From positions 1-27,552 of the forward strand of contig CAYPRX010000074.1 of NCBI GenBank assembly GCA_964413265.1: a stretch of DNA of 27,552 bases, given 5' to 3'. Origin of the DNA: CAVYGN01 sp964413265. GTDB lineage: Bacteria > Spirochaetota > Brevinematia > Brevinematales > JAOACQ01. Within the stretch, counting starts at the first letter, position 1. The number at the start of each line of letters is the position of its first letter. This document shows positions 14,861 to 22,099 of the stretch, piece after piece. The position numbers were made by a program, and so were the translations under genes. Below the pieces are notes generated by a model. The model was not told the DNA's origin, did no database searches, and was given only the letters and a program-made list of their open reading frames with translations.

Positions 14861-16819
14861 ATGCCGTTTAGCAAAGCCTTTGCTGTTCCAGTATTGATTT
14901 TTATTCTTTCATTGATGTCATGTGATGATTTTCTTCTTAAGAAGAGCGTATCTGTTAGTTTTCTGGAAGGCGAGATCAAATATGATCCTTCAAATCTTAA
15001 TCTTTCCGGCAATCTGATCTATACTATTGAAAACAGGCAAAATAAAAACCTGCAGGAAATATTCTTTATATCTCATGCGAGTGTTATCGTTGATTCTATA
15101 AAATATAATGGCGAACTTGTTAATTTTGAGATTGGAATCGGCTATGGCAGCGGCATATACAGAATCAGGATCAGGACACTTCAGAGCGGATCAACAGCTA
15201 AAATAGGTATCAAGTTCCATATTAACGGGCCTATTAATGAAGATCGTTTTATCCTTAACGAAGATACAGTTTTTATGGACGCTAAAAAGATCTGGCTTCC
15301 TGTCCCCTTTGCGGATTCTCCCTCTTTTATGTATTCTATAAAATTAACGGTTCCGGAAAATTATTTTTCCGTGCTTGGAGGTAAAAATACCGAAGAAACA
15401 ATAAAAAATGAAGAAAAATCATCAGTCTGGATAAGTGAAAGCACTGATGTTTTACATACAGGGAATCTTTTTATCGGTCTTTTCGACAGGGAGCAAAAGG
15501 GCAATACAATAATCTATTCATCAGATACAAACAATAATTATCTGCTTTTTGATTATACAGAAAAAACGATCGATTTTCTAACAAACAGGTTTGGATTTTA
15601 TCCTTATTCTCAGATCCATATTGTCAATAAACTTTTCCAGTATAATGATATAGAGGGAATAGAGGGTGAGAATATGGCAAACACCATACAACTTTCTCCT
15701 GACCTCACAGCGGATAATCTCATCGATGTACAAACTCTCTCATCATCGTCAATTCCTTATTGCCCTCGCAATAGCTATTCAAAACTTTTTGAGGTACTGG
15801 CACATGAGCTTTCTCATGCATATATTCCTCATGTACTTAAATTTAATGAAAATGACTATATTGAATCGGAATCAATTACAGAGTACATGGCCCTCGCGGT
15901 TATAGCGGCTTATTACCCGGAAATATACAATAAGATGATCTTAAGAAACAGGACAGACCTTATCAATCTTATGCTTGCCGGACAATCCGGACAGAACGTT
16001 TATAAATATGTGTACGGGGTCAATCTTCTTCATACGATCTTTGGTGATAAAAGGGAAGAATTTTTCAATTACATAAACCTGCTTATACAAAAATACGAAT
16101 ACATAGAGATAGGAATGGATGAACTCCTTCAGACAGCAAGAGATATGCAGGACAGTGAAAATTCCAATTTTATCGACAGTGACGCCCTGACTCTATGGCC
16201 GGCAGGGAAACTTTATAATATCGTCCTTACTGCTACAAACATGGTAATAACAAATTTTTTGCGGAGGGGTTTCAGCCTTGATATGAAAAAGCTGATTACT
16301 CTTTCCAATGATTTCCCAATTTCTTTAGAAGTATCGCTTGTCGAAACTTTCCCGGACAATATCATTACAAATCTATTGAAAATTGATAAAAATTCATCCA
16401 CTAACCTTATTATTACAAGCAATTTGAAATCCATTGAAGCTATATCGGGAAAAGAATCTATAGAAAACGATCTTTCCTTCAGCCGCATAGACTTTGATAC
16501 AAACTTAAGCGGGCCGACCATTCTTGATGCTGTAAATGAATTTTACAATAATCAGAAATTTACAAATAGGAACATAAAAATAAATAAGGATAATGAAACA
16601 GAAATTCCTTTCATTCTCCTTTCACAGGACAGAGATAAAAGCAATGTGAAAAATTCCGATGTAAGGTTCCAGTTTGATTGCCAGAGCGAAAATAGCGATC
16701 AATTATATGTTCAGGCCTATAAATTGATCGGCGGTAAACCTTATTCGTACGTCCTGTTCCAGGTTAAAAAAGATGGTAAAAATTATACTGTAGCCGGAAT
16801 TATGGACCCGATATTTTAA
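14861..16819 (+). CDS. Lipoprotein with M1-peptidase-like (gluzincin) domain
   Basis: 652 residues. The N-terminus is a lipoprotein signal ending in LMSC with Cys21, so the protein is membrane-anchored and extracytoplasmic. The first ~200 residues resemble the beta-domain of M1 aminopeptidases. EGENM (268-272) sits where M1 enzymes have their GxMEN exopeptidase motif. HELSH (315-319) is the zinc-binding HExxH, and the third zinc ligand is probably Glu337 in ESITEY. Only 17 residues separate HELSH from that glutamate, against 18 in canonical M1 enzymes. A C-terminal half of about 300 residues carries no motif I know. It is probably a divergent secreted metallopeptidase, or a non-catalytic relative. 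GGAG lies 10 nt before the ATG. Confidence 0.75.
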   Translation: MPFSKAFAVPVLIFILSLMSCDDFLLKKSVSVSFLEGEIKYDPSNLNLSGNLIYTIENRQNKNLQEIFFISHASVIVDSIKYNGELVNFEIGIGYGSGIYRIRIRTLQSGSTAKIGIKFHINGPINEDRFILNEDTVFMDAKKIWLPVPFADSPSFMYSIKLTVPENYFSVLGGKNTEETIKNEEKSSVWISESTDVLHTGNLFIGLFDREQKGNTIIYSSDTNNNYLLFDYTEKTIDFLTNRFGFYPYSQIHIVNKLFQYNDIEGIEGENMANTIQLSPDLTADNLIDVQTLSSSSIPYCPRNSYSKLFEVLAHELSHAYIPHVLKFNENDYIESESITEYMALAVIAAYYPEIYNKMILRNRTDLINLMLAGQSGQNVYKYVYGVNLLHTIFGDKREEFFNYINLLIQKYEYIEIGMDELLQTARDMQDSENSNFIDSDALTLWPAGKLYNIVLTATNMVITNFLRRGFSLDMKKLITLSNDFPISLEVSLVETFPDNIITNLLKIDKNSSTNLIITSNLKSIEAISGKESIENDLSFSRIDFDTNLSGPTILDAVNEFYNNQKFTNRNIKINKDNETEIPFILLSQDRDKSNVKNSDVRFQFDCQSENSDQLYVQAYKLIGGKPYSYVLFQVKKDGKNYTVAGIMDPIF

Positions 16820-16851
16820 ATTGTAGCGTATGCAGGGTCAGAAAAACAATA

Positions 16852-16880
16852 TTGAATTAGCTTCTAAAAAATGATAGAAT
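16852..16880 (+). promoter_or_regulatory. Promoter of the nudix-thiH-diguanylate cyclase operon
   Basis: TTGAAT (16852-16857), a 17-bp spacer and TAGAAT (16875-16880) form a good sigma-70 promoter (4 of 6 and 5 of 6 matches). The -10 ends 6 bp before the ATG at 16887, so transcription should start at that A. No ribosome site is seen. A leaderless mRNA is the simplest reading. Confidence 0.6.
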
Positions 16881-16886
16881 TACTGT

Positions 16887-17336
16887 ATGGCAAAAATTGA
16901 AGTAAGGGTCGAAGCAGTCATATATTCCAGTACCGGCGGAATTCTTCTTGCCAAGCATAAAAAAAGGGGGCAATCATACTGGGTCCTGCCGGGCGGACAT
17001 CTGGAACATGGAGAAATTCTTTCGAGATGCATCGAACGGGAACTGGTCGAGGAGCTTTATATTGACGGTCCTGAGACAAAGGAGCTGGTTTTCGTTGATG
17101 AATATATTGATGCTAAAAGATCAAGACATATTGTTAAAATTGGTTTTCTAGTTGAGCTGCCTGCCGGTTATCGAGAAAAGATAAGCGTCAAAGCCAGAGA
17201 TGAGTCAGTATCTGACGTCCGATTTTATACAACTGAGGATTTGATTGATTCAAAAGAGGTTTTCTATCCCTCAAAGGAATTTTTTAACGAGCTTCTTGAA
17301 TTAAAAGAAGGTGAAAAAACCGCGAGAAACAGATGA
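16887..17336 (+). CDS. Nudix hydrolase
   Basis: 149 residues, one Nudix domain, cytoplasmic. Nudix enzymes hydrolyse nucleoside diphosphates linked to another moiety using divalent metal. The Nudix box runs from Gly37 to Ile59: GGHLEHGE, then the RELVEEL core with Glu52, Glu55 and Glu56 as metal ligands. The usual glycine after EE-x is Tyr58 instead, a mild deviation. The preceding WVLPGG is typical. Substrate cannot be predicted. It heads an operon: its stop overlaps the thiH ATG by 4 bp (ATGA), which hints at work on a thiamine-related or SAM-related phosphate compound, but that is inference. Confidence 0.9.
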   Translation: MAKIEVRVEAVIYSSTGGILLAKHKKRGQSYWVLPGGHLEHGEILSRCIERELVEELYIDGPETKELVFVDEYIDAKRSRHIVKIGFLVELPAGYREKISVKARDESVSDVRFYTTEDLIDSKEVFYPSKEFFNELLELKEGEKTARNR

Positions 17337-18475
17337 TAAAATTTATACCGTTTATTGAAACCCTTAATAAATGGTCTTCTTTTGATTTTAACAGCTATAT
17401 TGAAAACGTTAAAGAAGATGATATTAGGAAAAGCATTGCAAAGGAAAATCTTTCAGAGCTTGATTTTTTATGCCTTCTTTCAAATGTCGCAGAACCTTAT
17501 CTTGAAGATATGGCTCAAAAATCATCTATGCTTACAATCAGGAATTTCGGCCGGACTATTTCGCTCTATATACCGCTTTATATCTCCAATTACTGTGTAA
17601 ATGAATGTGCCTATTGCGGATTTAACAGAAGAAACAGCATCACGCGCATGAAACTTACGCTGGGCGAAATCGAACAAAATGCCAGAAAGATATATGATAC
17701 AGGCCTGAAGCATATACTCATACTTACCGGTGAATCAAGGGAAAAAAGCCCAGTTTCCTATATTGAAGATGCTGTGCGCCTTTTAAGAAAATATTTTGCT
17801 TCAGTCTCAATAGAGGTTTACCCTATGGACATAGAAGATTATGAAAGGCTGGTGAGTGCCGGAGCCGACGGATTGACCATATACCAGGAGACTTATGACA
17901 GAGACTTATACGGCAGAGTTCACCTCAGAGGTCCGAAAAGGAATTTCGAATACAGGCTTGGAGCTCCTGAAAGAGGGGCAATAGCGAATTTCAGAACTGT
18001 TACTATCGGTCCCCTTTACGGGCTTGGTGATCCGCTCAAGGAGGCGTTTTTCTGCGGGCTTCACGCAAGGCATATCTTTACTAATTTTTCAGCCACCGAA
18101 GTTGGGATTTCGCTGCCCAGGCTGAATGAAGCAGAAGGTAATTTTAAAGCAATATCCCCCCTCCCGGATAAAAAATTCGTGCAGTTCCTTGCAGCTTTCA
18201 GACTGTTCCTGCCAAAGGCAGGTATTACTCTCTCAACAAGGGAAAGGCAGTTTTTCAGGGATAATCTCATCGGGCTGGGAATAACGAAAATGTCCGGGGG
18301 CTCCAATACGAGCGTTGGAGGTTATTGCTGCAATCCTTCTACTCCCCAGTTTGAAATATCAGACCACAGGAGCGTTGAACAAATTGCCCGGGTTATAATG
18401 GAAAAGGGTTATGATCCGGTCTACAAGGATTGGGAAGACTTAAATTCAACCCGGGTGAATTATAATGCCGGATAA
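17333..18475 (+). CDS. thiH: 2-iminoacetate synthase ThiH (tyrosine lyase)
   Basis: 380 residues (E. coli ThiH 377). A radical-SAM enzyme that cleaves tyrosine to 2-iminoacetate (dehydroglycine) and p-cresol for the thiazole of thiamine in anaerobes and enterics. The 4Fe-4S motif CVNECAYC (Cys88, Cys92, Cys95; CX3CX2C) follows YIPLYISNY; GFNRRN, LILTGESREKSP, YQETYD and the C-terminal GGYCCN-PQFEISDHRS-GYDPVYKDWE segments are all ThiH-like. It lacks the cysteine-rich C-terminal extension of HydG, its close relative, so HydG is unlikely. No other thi gene or TPP riboswitch is in the window. Overlaps the diguanylate cyclase gene by 11 bp. Confidence 0.92.
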   Translation: MIKFIPFIETLNKWSSFDFNSYIENVKEDDIRKSIAKENLSELDFLCLLSNVAEPYLEDMAQKSSMLTIRNFGRTISLYIPLYISNYCVNECAYCGFNRRNSITRMKLTLGEIEQNARKIYDTGLKHILILTGESREKSPVSYIEDAVRLLRKYFASVSIEVYPMDIEDYERLVSAGADGLTIYQETYDRDLYGRVHLRGPKRNFEYRLGAPERGAIANFRTVTIGPLYGLGDPLKEAFFCGLHARHIFTNFSATEVGISLPRLNEAEGNFKAISPLPDKKFVQFLAAFRLFLPKAGITLSTRERQFFRDNLIGLGITKMSGGSNTSVGGYCCNPSTPQFEISDHRSVEQIARVIMEKGYDPVYKDWEDLNSTRVNYNAG

Positions 18476-19664
18476 AAAAGCTGACTATTTTATAACGGAT
18501 AGGTTAATTTCCAGATTATTCTCCCAGAGACGCATAGTTCTTCCGGCGATTTCATTTCTGATTTTAGGAATTATACTTCTTCTGAGTTATCTTTTTATTT
18601 CAAATGAAAGGGATGCGATAATTAAAAAAACTGAGGAAATGTGCATTTCCACGGCAAAAGGATTGTCAAGCGCGGCTATTGAGTCTATAATCCAGAATAA
18701 AAAGGGCCTTATCAATGATTATATAATCGATCTCAAAGGATTCTCAATCGAGGGACTTGACAAAACGTATGTGATTGAATATGAGAGGGTCAGGGGAAAA
18801 GAAAACCGTAAAAATTACAGGGGGGTGATCATCGGAAGCCTTGATTACAGGGATTTGGGGAAGCCTGTACCGGAAAATGACATCAAGCAGTATTTAGCTG
18901 TGAAGGATTTAAAATTATATATTTTAAAACGTGAAAATAAGAACTATTATGTTTACTATTATCCGATTAACTGGAAAGTTTCCCTTAAAGGCAAATTGTT
19001 TACGTATCCCCTCGGTATGATAATAATTGAGTTCCTTGAATCGAAGATACTTAAAACGTTTTATTCAGCCATGACTGTGACTCTGTCTATCAGCACAATA
19101 GGATTCCTGGTGACTCTTTTTCTTGTCGGAATGAGCCTGATCCTCAACCTGAAGCTTGAAGAGACCCTTGAAAAGGTCAGGCTTCTGTCAGTCACTGATG
19201 AGTTAACCAGGATCTACAACAGGAAAAAATTCAACGAAGTTTTCAATGATGAAATTGGAAAATGCAAGAGGTACAGAAAACCGTTGTCCTTGATTATGTT
19301 CGATGTTGATCATTTTAAAAAGATAAACGACAGCTGCGGTCATGAAGCCGGAGATATTGTTCTTTCCGGAGTAGTTTCCACAATTAAACCGATGGTGAGA
19401 GAAACCGATCTTTTTGCACGCTGGGGCGGTGAAGAGTTCATGATACTCACTCCTGATACAGGAAAAAGAGGTGCAACGGAATTCGCTGAAAGGATAAGAA
19501 AGAGGATCAGCGGTACAAACTTTGAGAAGATAGGGTATCTGACATGCAGTTTCGGTGTATCATCTTATGAAGAAAATGAATCGGGTGACGATTTACTGAG
19601 ACGGGTCGATGGGGCTCTCTATGAGGCTAAACAAAGCGGGAGGAACCGGGTAGTCACTGCCTGA
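18465..19664 (+). CDS. Membrane-anchored diguanylate cyclase (GGDEF)
   Basis: 399 residues. Two membrane helices (about 24-46 and 202-226) enclose a periplasmic region of about 155 residues that is probably a sensor; its sequence fits no domain I can name. The cytoplasmic GGDEF domain (about 235-399) has VTDELTRIYNRKKF, FDVDHFKKINDSCGHEAGD and the active-site GGEEF at 321-325. The product-inhibition I-site is intact: RETD (312-315) lies five residues before GGEEF. It should therefore make cyclic di-GMP and be feedback inhibited. The start lies inside thiH (11-bp overlap), so translation is coupled to it. The 3' end overlaps recO by 11 bp, tail to tail. Confidence 0.94.
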   Translation: MPDKKADYFITDRLISRLFSQRRIVLPAISFLILGIILLLSYLFISNERDAIIKKTEEMCISTAKGLSSAAIESIIQNKKGLINDYIIDLKGFSIEGLDKTYVIEYERVRGKENRKNYRGVIIGSLDYRDLGKPVPENDIKQYLAVKDLKLYILKRENKNYYVYYYPINWKVSLKGKLFTYPLGMIIIEFLESKILKTFYSAMTVTLSISTIGFLVTLFLVGMSLILNLKLEETLEKVRLLSVTDELTRIYNRKKFNEVFNDEIGKCKRYRKPLSLIMFDVDHFKKINDSCGHEAGDIVLSGVVSTIKPMVRETDLFARWGGEEFMILTPDTGKRGATEFAERIRKRISGTNFEKIGYLTCSFGVSSYEENESGDDLLRRVDGALYEAKQSGRNRVVTA

Positions 19665-20373
19665 TTCTGTCGGTATTAATCATAGATATAGACTTAATTT
19701 CCCTGTCATAATTCATTTTTATCATGAGCGAGATGAAATTAAGCAGATTGGTTGTCACAGAAGTTGATATTTTCTTATCTTCAATAAAATTCAAGTTTGA
19801 AGCGGCAGATATGTCTTTGATCAGCCTGATGGAGCCGTTTCCAAGTATAAAACCCGATTTTTCTAGATCGGCCTTGAAGATCATATAATCGTCCGGCGTT
19901 TTAAAACCGGGAAGAAGGCCCTCCGAATTTAAAAATTTTATAATAAAATAAATGCAATAATTTTCAGGATTGCCGGCATCATTAATCCTAACCATTGTTT
20001 CAAGAAGGAGATTGAAAAGGGCAAATTTTTCATCCTCCCTCAGCATGATTGAAAGTATTTCAAATATAAAAAAAACGTACGATAGTGAATTATAATTTGA
20101 TGTGATTCCATCAAAAGACCTTTCGCGGAGGGCTTCCCTTAAAACGGGCAGGGATTCAGGATGTTTTCTATAACAGACGCCGGATATAAGACCGGTAACA
20201 AGAAGGGCTTCCCGGCGTGTGCTCTTTTCCATTCCGGAGCCATAAGATACGATTTCCAGCAACCCATTTTCCCTGTCTATAATAGATACAAAAGAGTTTC
20301 CTTCCCCGAAATCCCGTTTTCTGATAACTAAACCGTAGAGGGAGAGGTATCTGTTAAAGGAGGAGGGATCCAT
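19654..20373 (-). CDS. recO: DNA repair protein RecO
   Basis: 239 residues. RecO, with RecR and RecF, loads RecA on SSB-coated single-stranded DNA and anneals strands. The N-terminal OB-fold is recognisable: LVIRKRDFGEGNSFVSIIDR, then GLLEIVSYGSGMEKS, the usual 'E-G-x-G' and K/R-S block. The middle is the helical domain. Many RecO proteins bind zinc through a C-terminal four-cysteine cluster; no such cluster is seen here (only one cysteine, in NYCIYF). Recognition rests on the N-terminal pattern, so it is a divergent member. The ATG lies 9 bp after the zinc-ribbon gene stop with no strong ribosome site, so it depends on that gene for translation. Confidence 0.8.
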   Translation of the reverse strand: MDPSSFNRYLSLYGLVIRKRDFGEGNSFVSIIDRENGLLEIVSYGSGMEKSTRREALLVTGLISGVCYRKHPESLPVLREALRERSFDGITSNYNSLSYVFFIFEILSIMLREDEKFALFNLLLETMVRINDAGNPENYCIYFIIKFLNSEGLLPGFKTPDDYMIFKADLEKSGFILGNGSIRLIKDISAASNLNFIEDKKISTSVTTNLLNFISLMIKMNYDREIKSISMINTDRIRQ

Positions 20374-20382
20374 AATGCCGCT

Positions 20383-20865
20383 TCAGGCCTTGGTTTCGTA
20401 GTTAATTTTTTCCAGTATCTCGTAGCTCTTGAGATGGCCCCTCTTGTCGAAAAATTCTTTTACAATAGCGAAATCCCCGGAACCGACATAATAAATTCTT
20501 TTGTATTTGCCGAGCTTCGGAGAATTTTCCTTTGAGAGTTCCCTGAGAACACAGTCAAAATGTGACATTCCATCGGCTGTCTTCCTTCGAATTGCCGTAT
20601 AATGGTTCCGGATCGGCATTCCGCATATCTTGCAGATCTCATCGACTGAATCATTACCGACAGCCGGGAATGGGGAGGGCTGTTCAGATAGAGGCTGCTC
20701 CATCGATTCAGGTTCAATAAATGGCTGAGGAGCCTCCTGAACCTGTGTTGCCGTCGTTTCAGGCATAGCGGCATGATCAGGGATCTTTTCTTCAGGCTGG
20801 TCTCCCGTGGCTCTTTTATAATTGGGCTTTTGATTATACCAGTGCTTTTTCTTCTTATTGAACAT
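20383..20865 (-). CDS. Zinc-ribbon-type protein of unknown function upstream of recO
   Basis: 160 residues from the ATG at 20865, chosen because GGAGGAAAT directly precedes it; a start further out at 20913 lacks this. The N-terminus is basic (MFNKKKKHWYNQKPNYKR). A proline/glutamate/glutamine-rich, presumably disordered linker spans about 20-70. Then comes CKICGMPIRNHYTA with a CxxC pair, followed by MSHFDCV with His and Cys, consistent with one zinc site of C-C-H-C type. The C-terminus has a compact KRIYYVGSGDFAIVKE segment. I cannot name the family. Its job may be nucleic-acid related given coupling to recO; that is inference. Confidence 0.75.
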   Translation of the reverse strand: MFNKKKKHWYNQKPNYKRATGDQPEEKIPDHAAMPETTATQVQEAPQPFIEPESMEQPLSEQPSPFPAVGNDSVDEICKICGMPIRNHYTAIRRKTADGMSHFDCVLRELSKENSPKLGKYKRIYYVGSGDFAIVKEFFDKRGHLKSYEILEKINYETKA

Positions 20866-20871
20866 GGATTT

Positions 20872-20904
20872 CCTCCGACCCCACATTTTAATAATTTCCG
20901 GAGG
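20872..20904 (-). promoter_or_regulatory. Possible Shine-Dalgarno-sequestering hairpin of the zinc-ribbon gene
   Basis: The ribosome site core CGGAGG (bases 20877-20872, minus strand) has an exact complement CCTCCG upstream in the same leader (20904-20899). The loop would be 21 nt. Six mostly G-C pairs could hide the site and regulate translation of this gene and of coupled recO. Seen directly in sequence; function is inference. Confidence 0.35.
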
Positions 20905-20924
20905 TTTTGGCAATTATCGGACGA

Positions 20925-20953
20925 ATTATAAGAGATTATAATTAATTGCTAAA
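20925..20953 (-). promoter_or_regulatory. Probable promoter of the zinc-ribbon-recO operon
   Basis: On the minus strand a perfect TATAAT lies at 20930-20925, 17 bp after TTTAGC (20953-20948). A second TATAAT lies at 20940-20935. The predicted leader is about 53 nt. The -35 is weak (three of six matches). Confidence 0.45.
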
Positions 20954-20975
20954 GCGGATTTTTTGTGAAATAATA

Positions 20976-21045
20976 CTTTCTGCCGGCAGCCCGACCCTGG
21001 CAGCCAGCAGCAAGCTCTACTTCTACGAAAACCAGGGTGAAAACA
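20976..21045. other. GC-rich island with nested inverted repeats
   Basis: Between AT-rich flanks lies a patch with the perfect 10-mer palindrome CTGCCGGCAG (20980-20989), the hairpin CTGGCAGCCAG (20997-21007), and inverted arms ACCCTGG (20994-21000) and CCAGGGT (21032-21038). A short open frame on the plus strand here ends at a TAA near 21054 and has SSKLYFYENQGEN but no start. It may be a gene relic or a small structured element. No similarity to a named element is claimed. Confidence 0.4.
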
Positions 21046-21050
21046 AAAAA

Positions 21051-21977
21051 CTATAAAATGATTTCAGTTACAGCCCCGAAGGCGCCTTTTTTTGTCTTGT
21101 GTCCAATAAAATAGGAATCACCCAGTCTTACATTTACACTATCTGTAAATTTTTTTAAAACTTCTTCTCTGTTTGCAGAAAAATCCAGGCCGAATCCAAA
21201 ATTTTCATTTGTTGGTTTTACACCCTGCAGTGAAATCAATCTTTTTGAATAAAAATCGGCAAGCAGCATGCTGCCGGGTGCGGCATGTCCCTGTATTTCC
21301 ATTATCGTTTTACGGACATCATTTTCAGAAAGATATAAGGTTACTCCTTCCCATAAAAAAATTGACCTTTTGCCCGGATCATAGCCAGCCCTTTCGAGTT
21401 TCTCATACCACTTTTCCATGGAAAAATCCACATCTACGAAAGTAACATGGGACATATCAATGCCAGCCTTCTTTAAGCATTTTATTTTCAGTTTTTGTGT
21501 TTTTAACTGGTCCAGTTCGAAAAACCTGATATTATTATTTTTAAGACCACCGTAACACCTTGTATCGTAACCTGCCCCCATTACAACGAATTGCCCTGCC
21601 TCATTCTTTATTCTATCAATGAGCTTATCGAAATAAAGGGTCCTGGCAACTACCACATTAATGATGCTTTCCTTCCCTTCCTCTTCCAGTGCCGGATATA
21701 TTTTGTATCTTAAAATTCTGGGAAAATAAAGCATCCATAAACCTATTTCAGAAGCATTTGGAAGAGAACGGTATAGTTTTGCTGCTGCCGGATCTTTTCT
21801 CTTTCCATAAGCATTCAAGACCCACCTTGCACCGATTGCTGAAATGGCCGTGCCTGAGACTCCAAGTTTTTTGCTTACACGCAATTGTTTGATGGTCAGA
21901 AGAATCGCGCCAAAAATAAAAAATGGAATAAAAATAATCTGCGCAATGATGAAAATTATCAAAGATAAATATTTCAT
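21051..21977 (-). CDS. Membrane-anchored SAM-dependent methyltransferase, leucine carboxyl methyltransferase family
   Basis: 308 residues. It belongs to the LCM/PPM1-like class I methyltransferase family (the TIGR00027 type common in actinobacteria and Leptospira). Motif I is FVVMGAGYDTRCYG (the GAGxDTR signature), then FELDQLKTQKLK and a third signature VTFVDVDFS. IFLWEGVTLYLSENDV is the usual motif before the C-terminal domain. Unusually, the N-terminus holds a strong hydrophobic helix (about residues 4-28), so the enzyme is probably tethered to the inner membrane with the catalytic domain in the cytoplasm. Substrate unknown. It has its own promoter at 22057-22085 and a palindrome just upstream of the start. 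Confidence 0.85.
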   Translation of the reverse strand: MKYLSLIIFIIAQIIFIPFFIFGAILLTIKQLRVSKKLGVSGTAISAIGARWVLNAYGKRKDPAAAKLYRSLPNASEIGLWMLYFPRILRYKIYPALEEEGKESIINVVVARTLYFDKLIDRIKNEAGQFVVMGAGYDTRCYGGLKNNNIRFFELDQLKTQKLKIKCLKKAGIDMSHVTFVDVDFSMEKWYEKLERAGYDPGKRSIFLWEGVTLYLSENDVRKTIMEIQGHAAPGSMLLADFYSKRLISLQGVKPTNENFGFGLDFSANREEVLKKFTDSVNVRLGDSYFIGHKTKKGAFGAVTEIIL

Positions 21978-21989
21978 GATATTTTACCC

Positions 21990-22005
21990 CAGGATAAATA
22001 TCCTG
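21990..22005. promoter_or_regulatory. 16-bp perfect palindrome before the methyltransferase gene
   Basis: CAGGATAAATATCCTG has 7-bp arms around a 2-bp centre. It lies 12 bp upstream of the ATG at 21977 and downstream of the predicted transcription start (~22050), so it could be a repressor operator or a weak RNA hairpin next to the ribosome site (TGGGGT). The regulator is not identifiable. Confidence 0.4.
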
Positions 22006-22056
22006 ATTTGGTATGCTATAACTCCAAAAATCCTGTTCCCAATGCATTCTACCAAT

Positions 22057-22085
22057 ATTTTATATAACTCGCTTTTACTAGTCAA
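22057..22085 (-). promoter_or_regulatory. Promoter of the methyltransferase gene
   Basis: On the minus strand TTGACT (22085-22080, five of six consensus) is followed after 17 bp by TAAAAT (22062-22057, five of six). Transcription would begin near 22050, leaving a leader of about 73 nt that includes the palindrome at 21990-22005. Confidence 0.6.
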
Positions 22086-22099
22086 CATAACTTTCATCT

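Noticed and set aside
21073..21093. Plus-strand GC-rich hairpin (GCCCCGAAGGCGC) followed by seven T residues, resembling a rho-independent terminator
   Set aside because: It lies inside the methyltransferase coding sequence on the other strand, the stem has a mismatch, and no plus-strand gene ends nearby.
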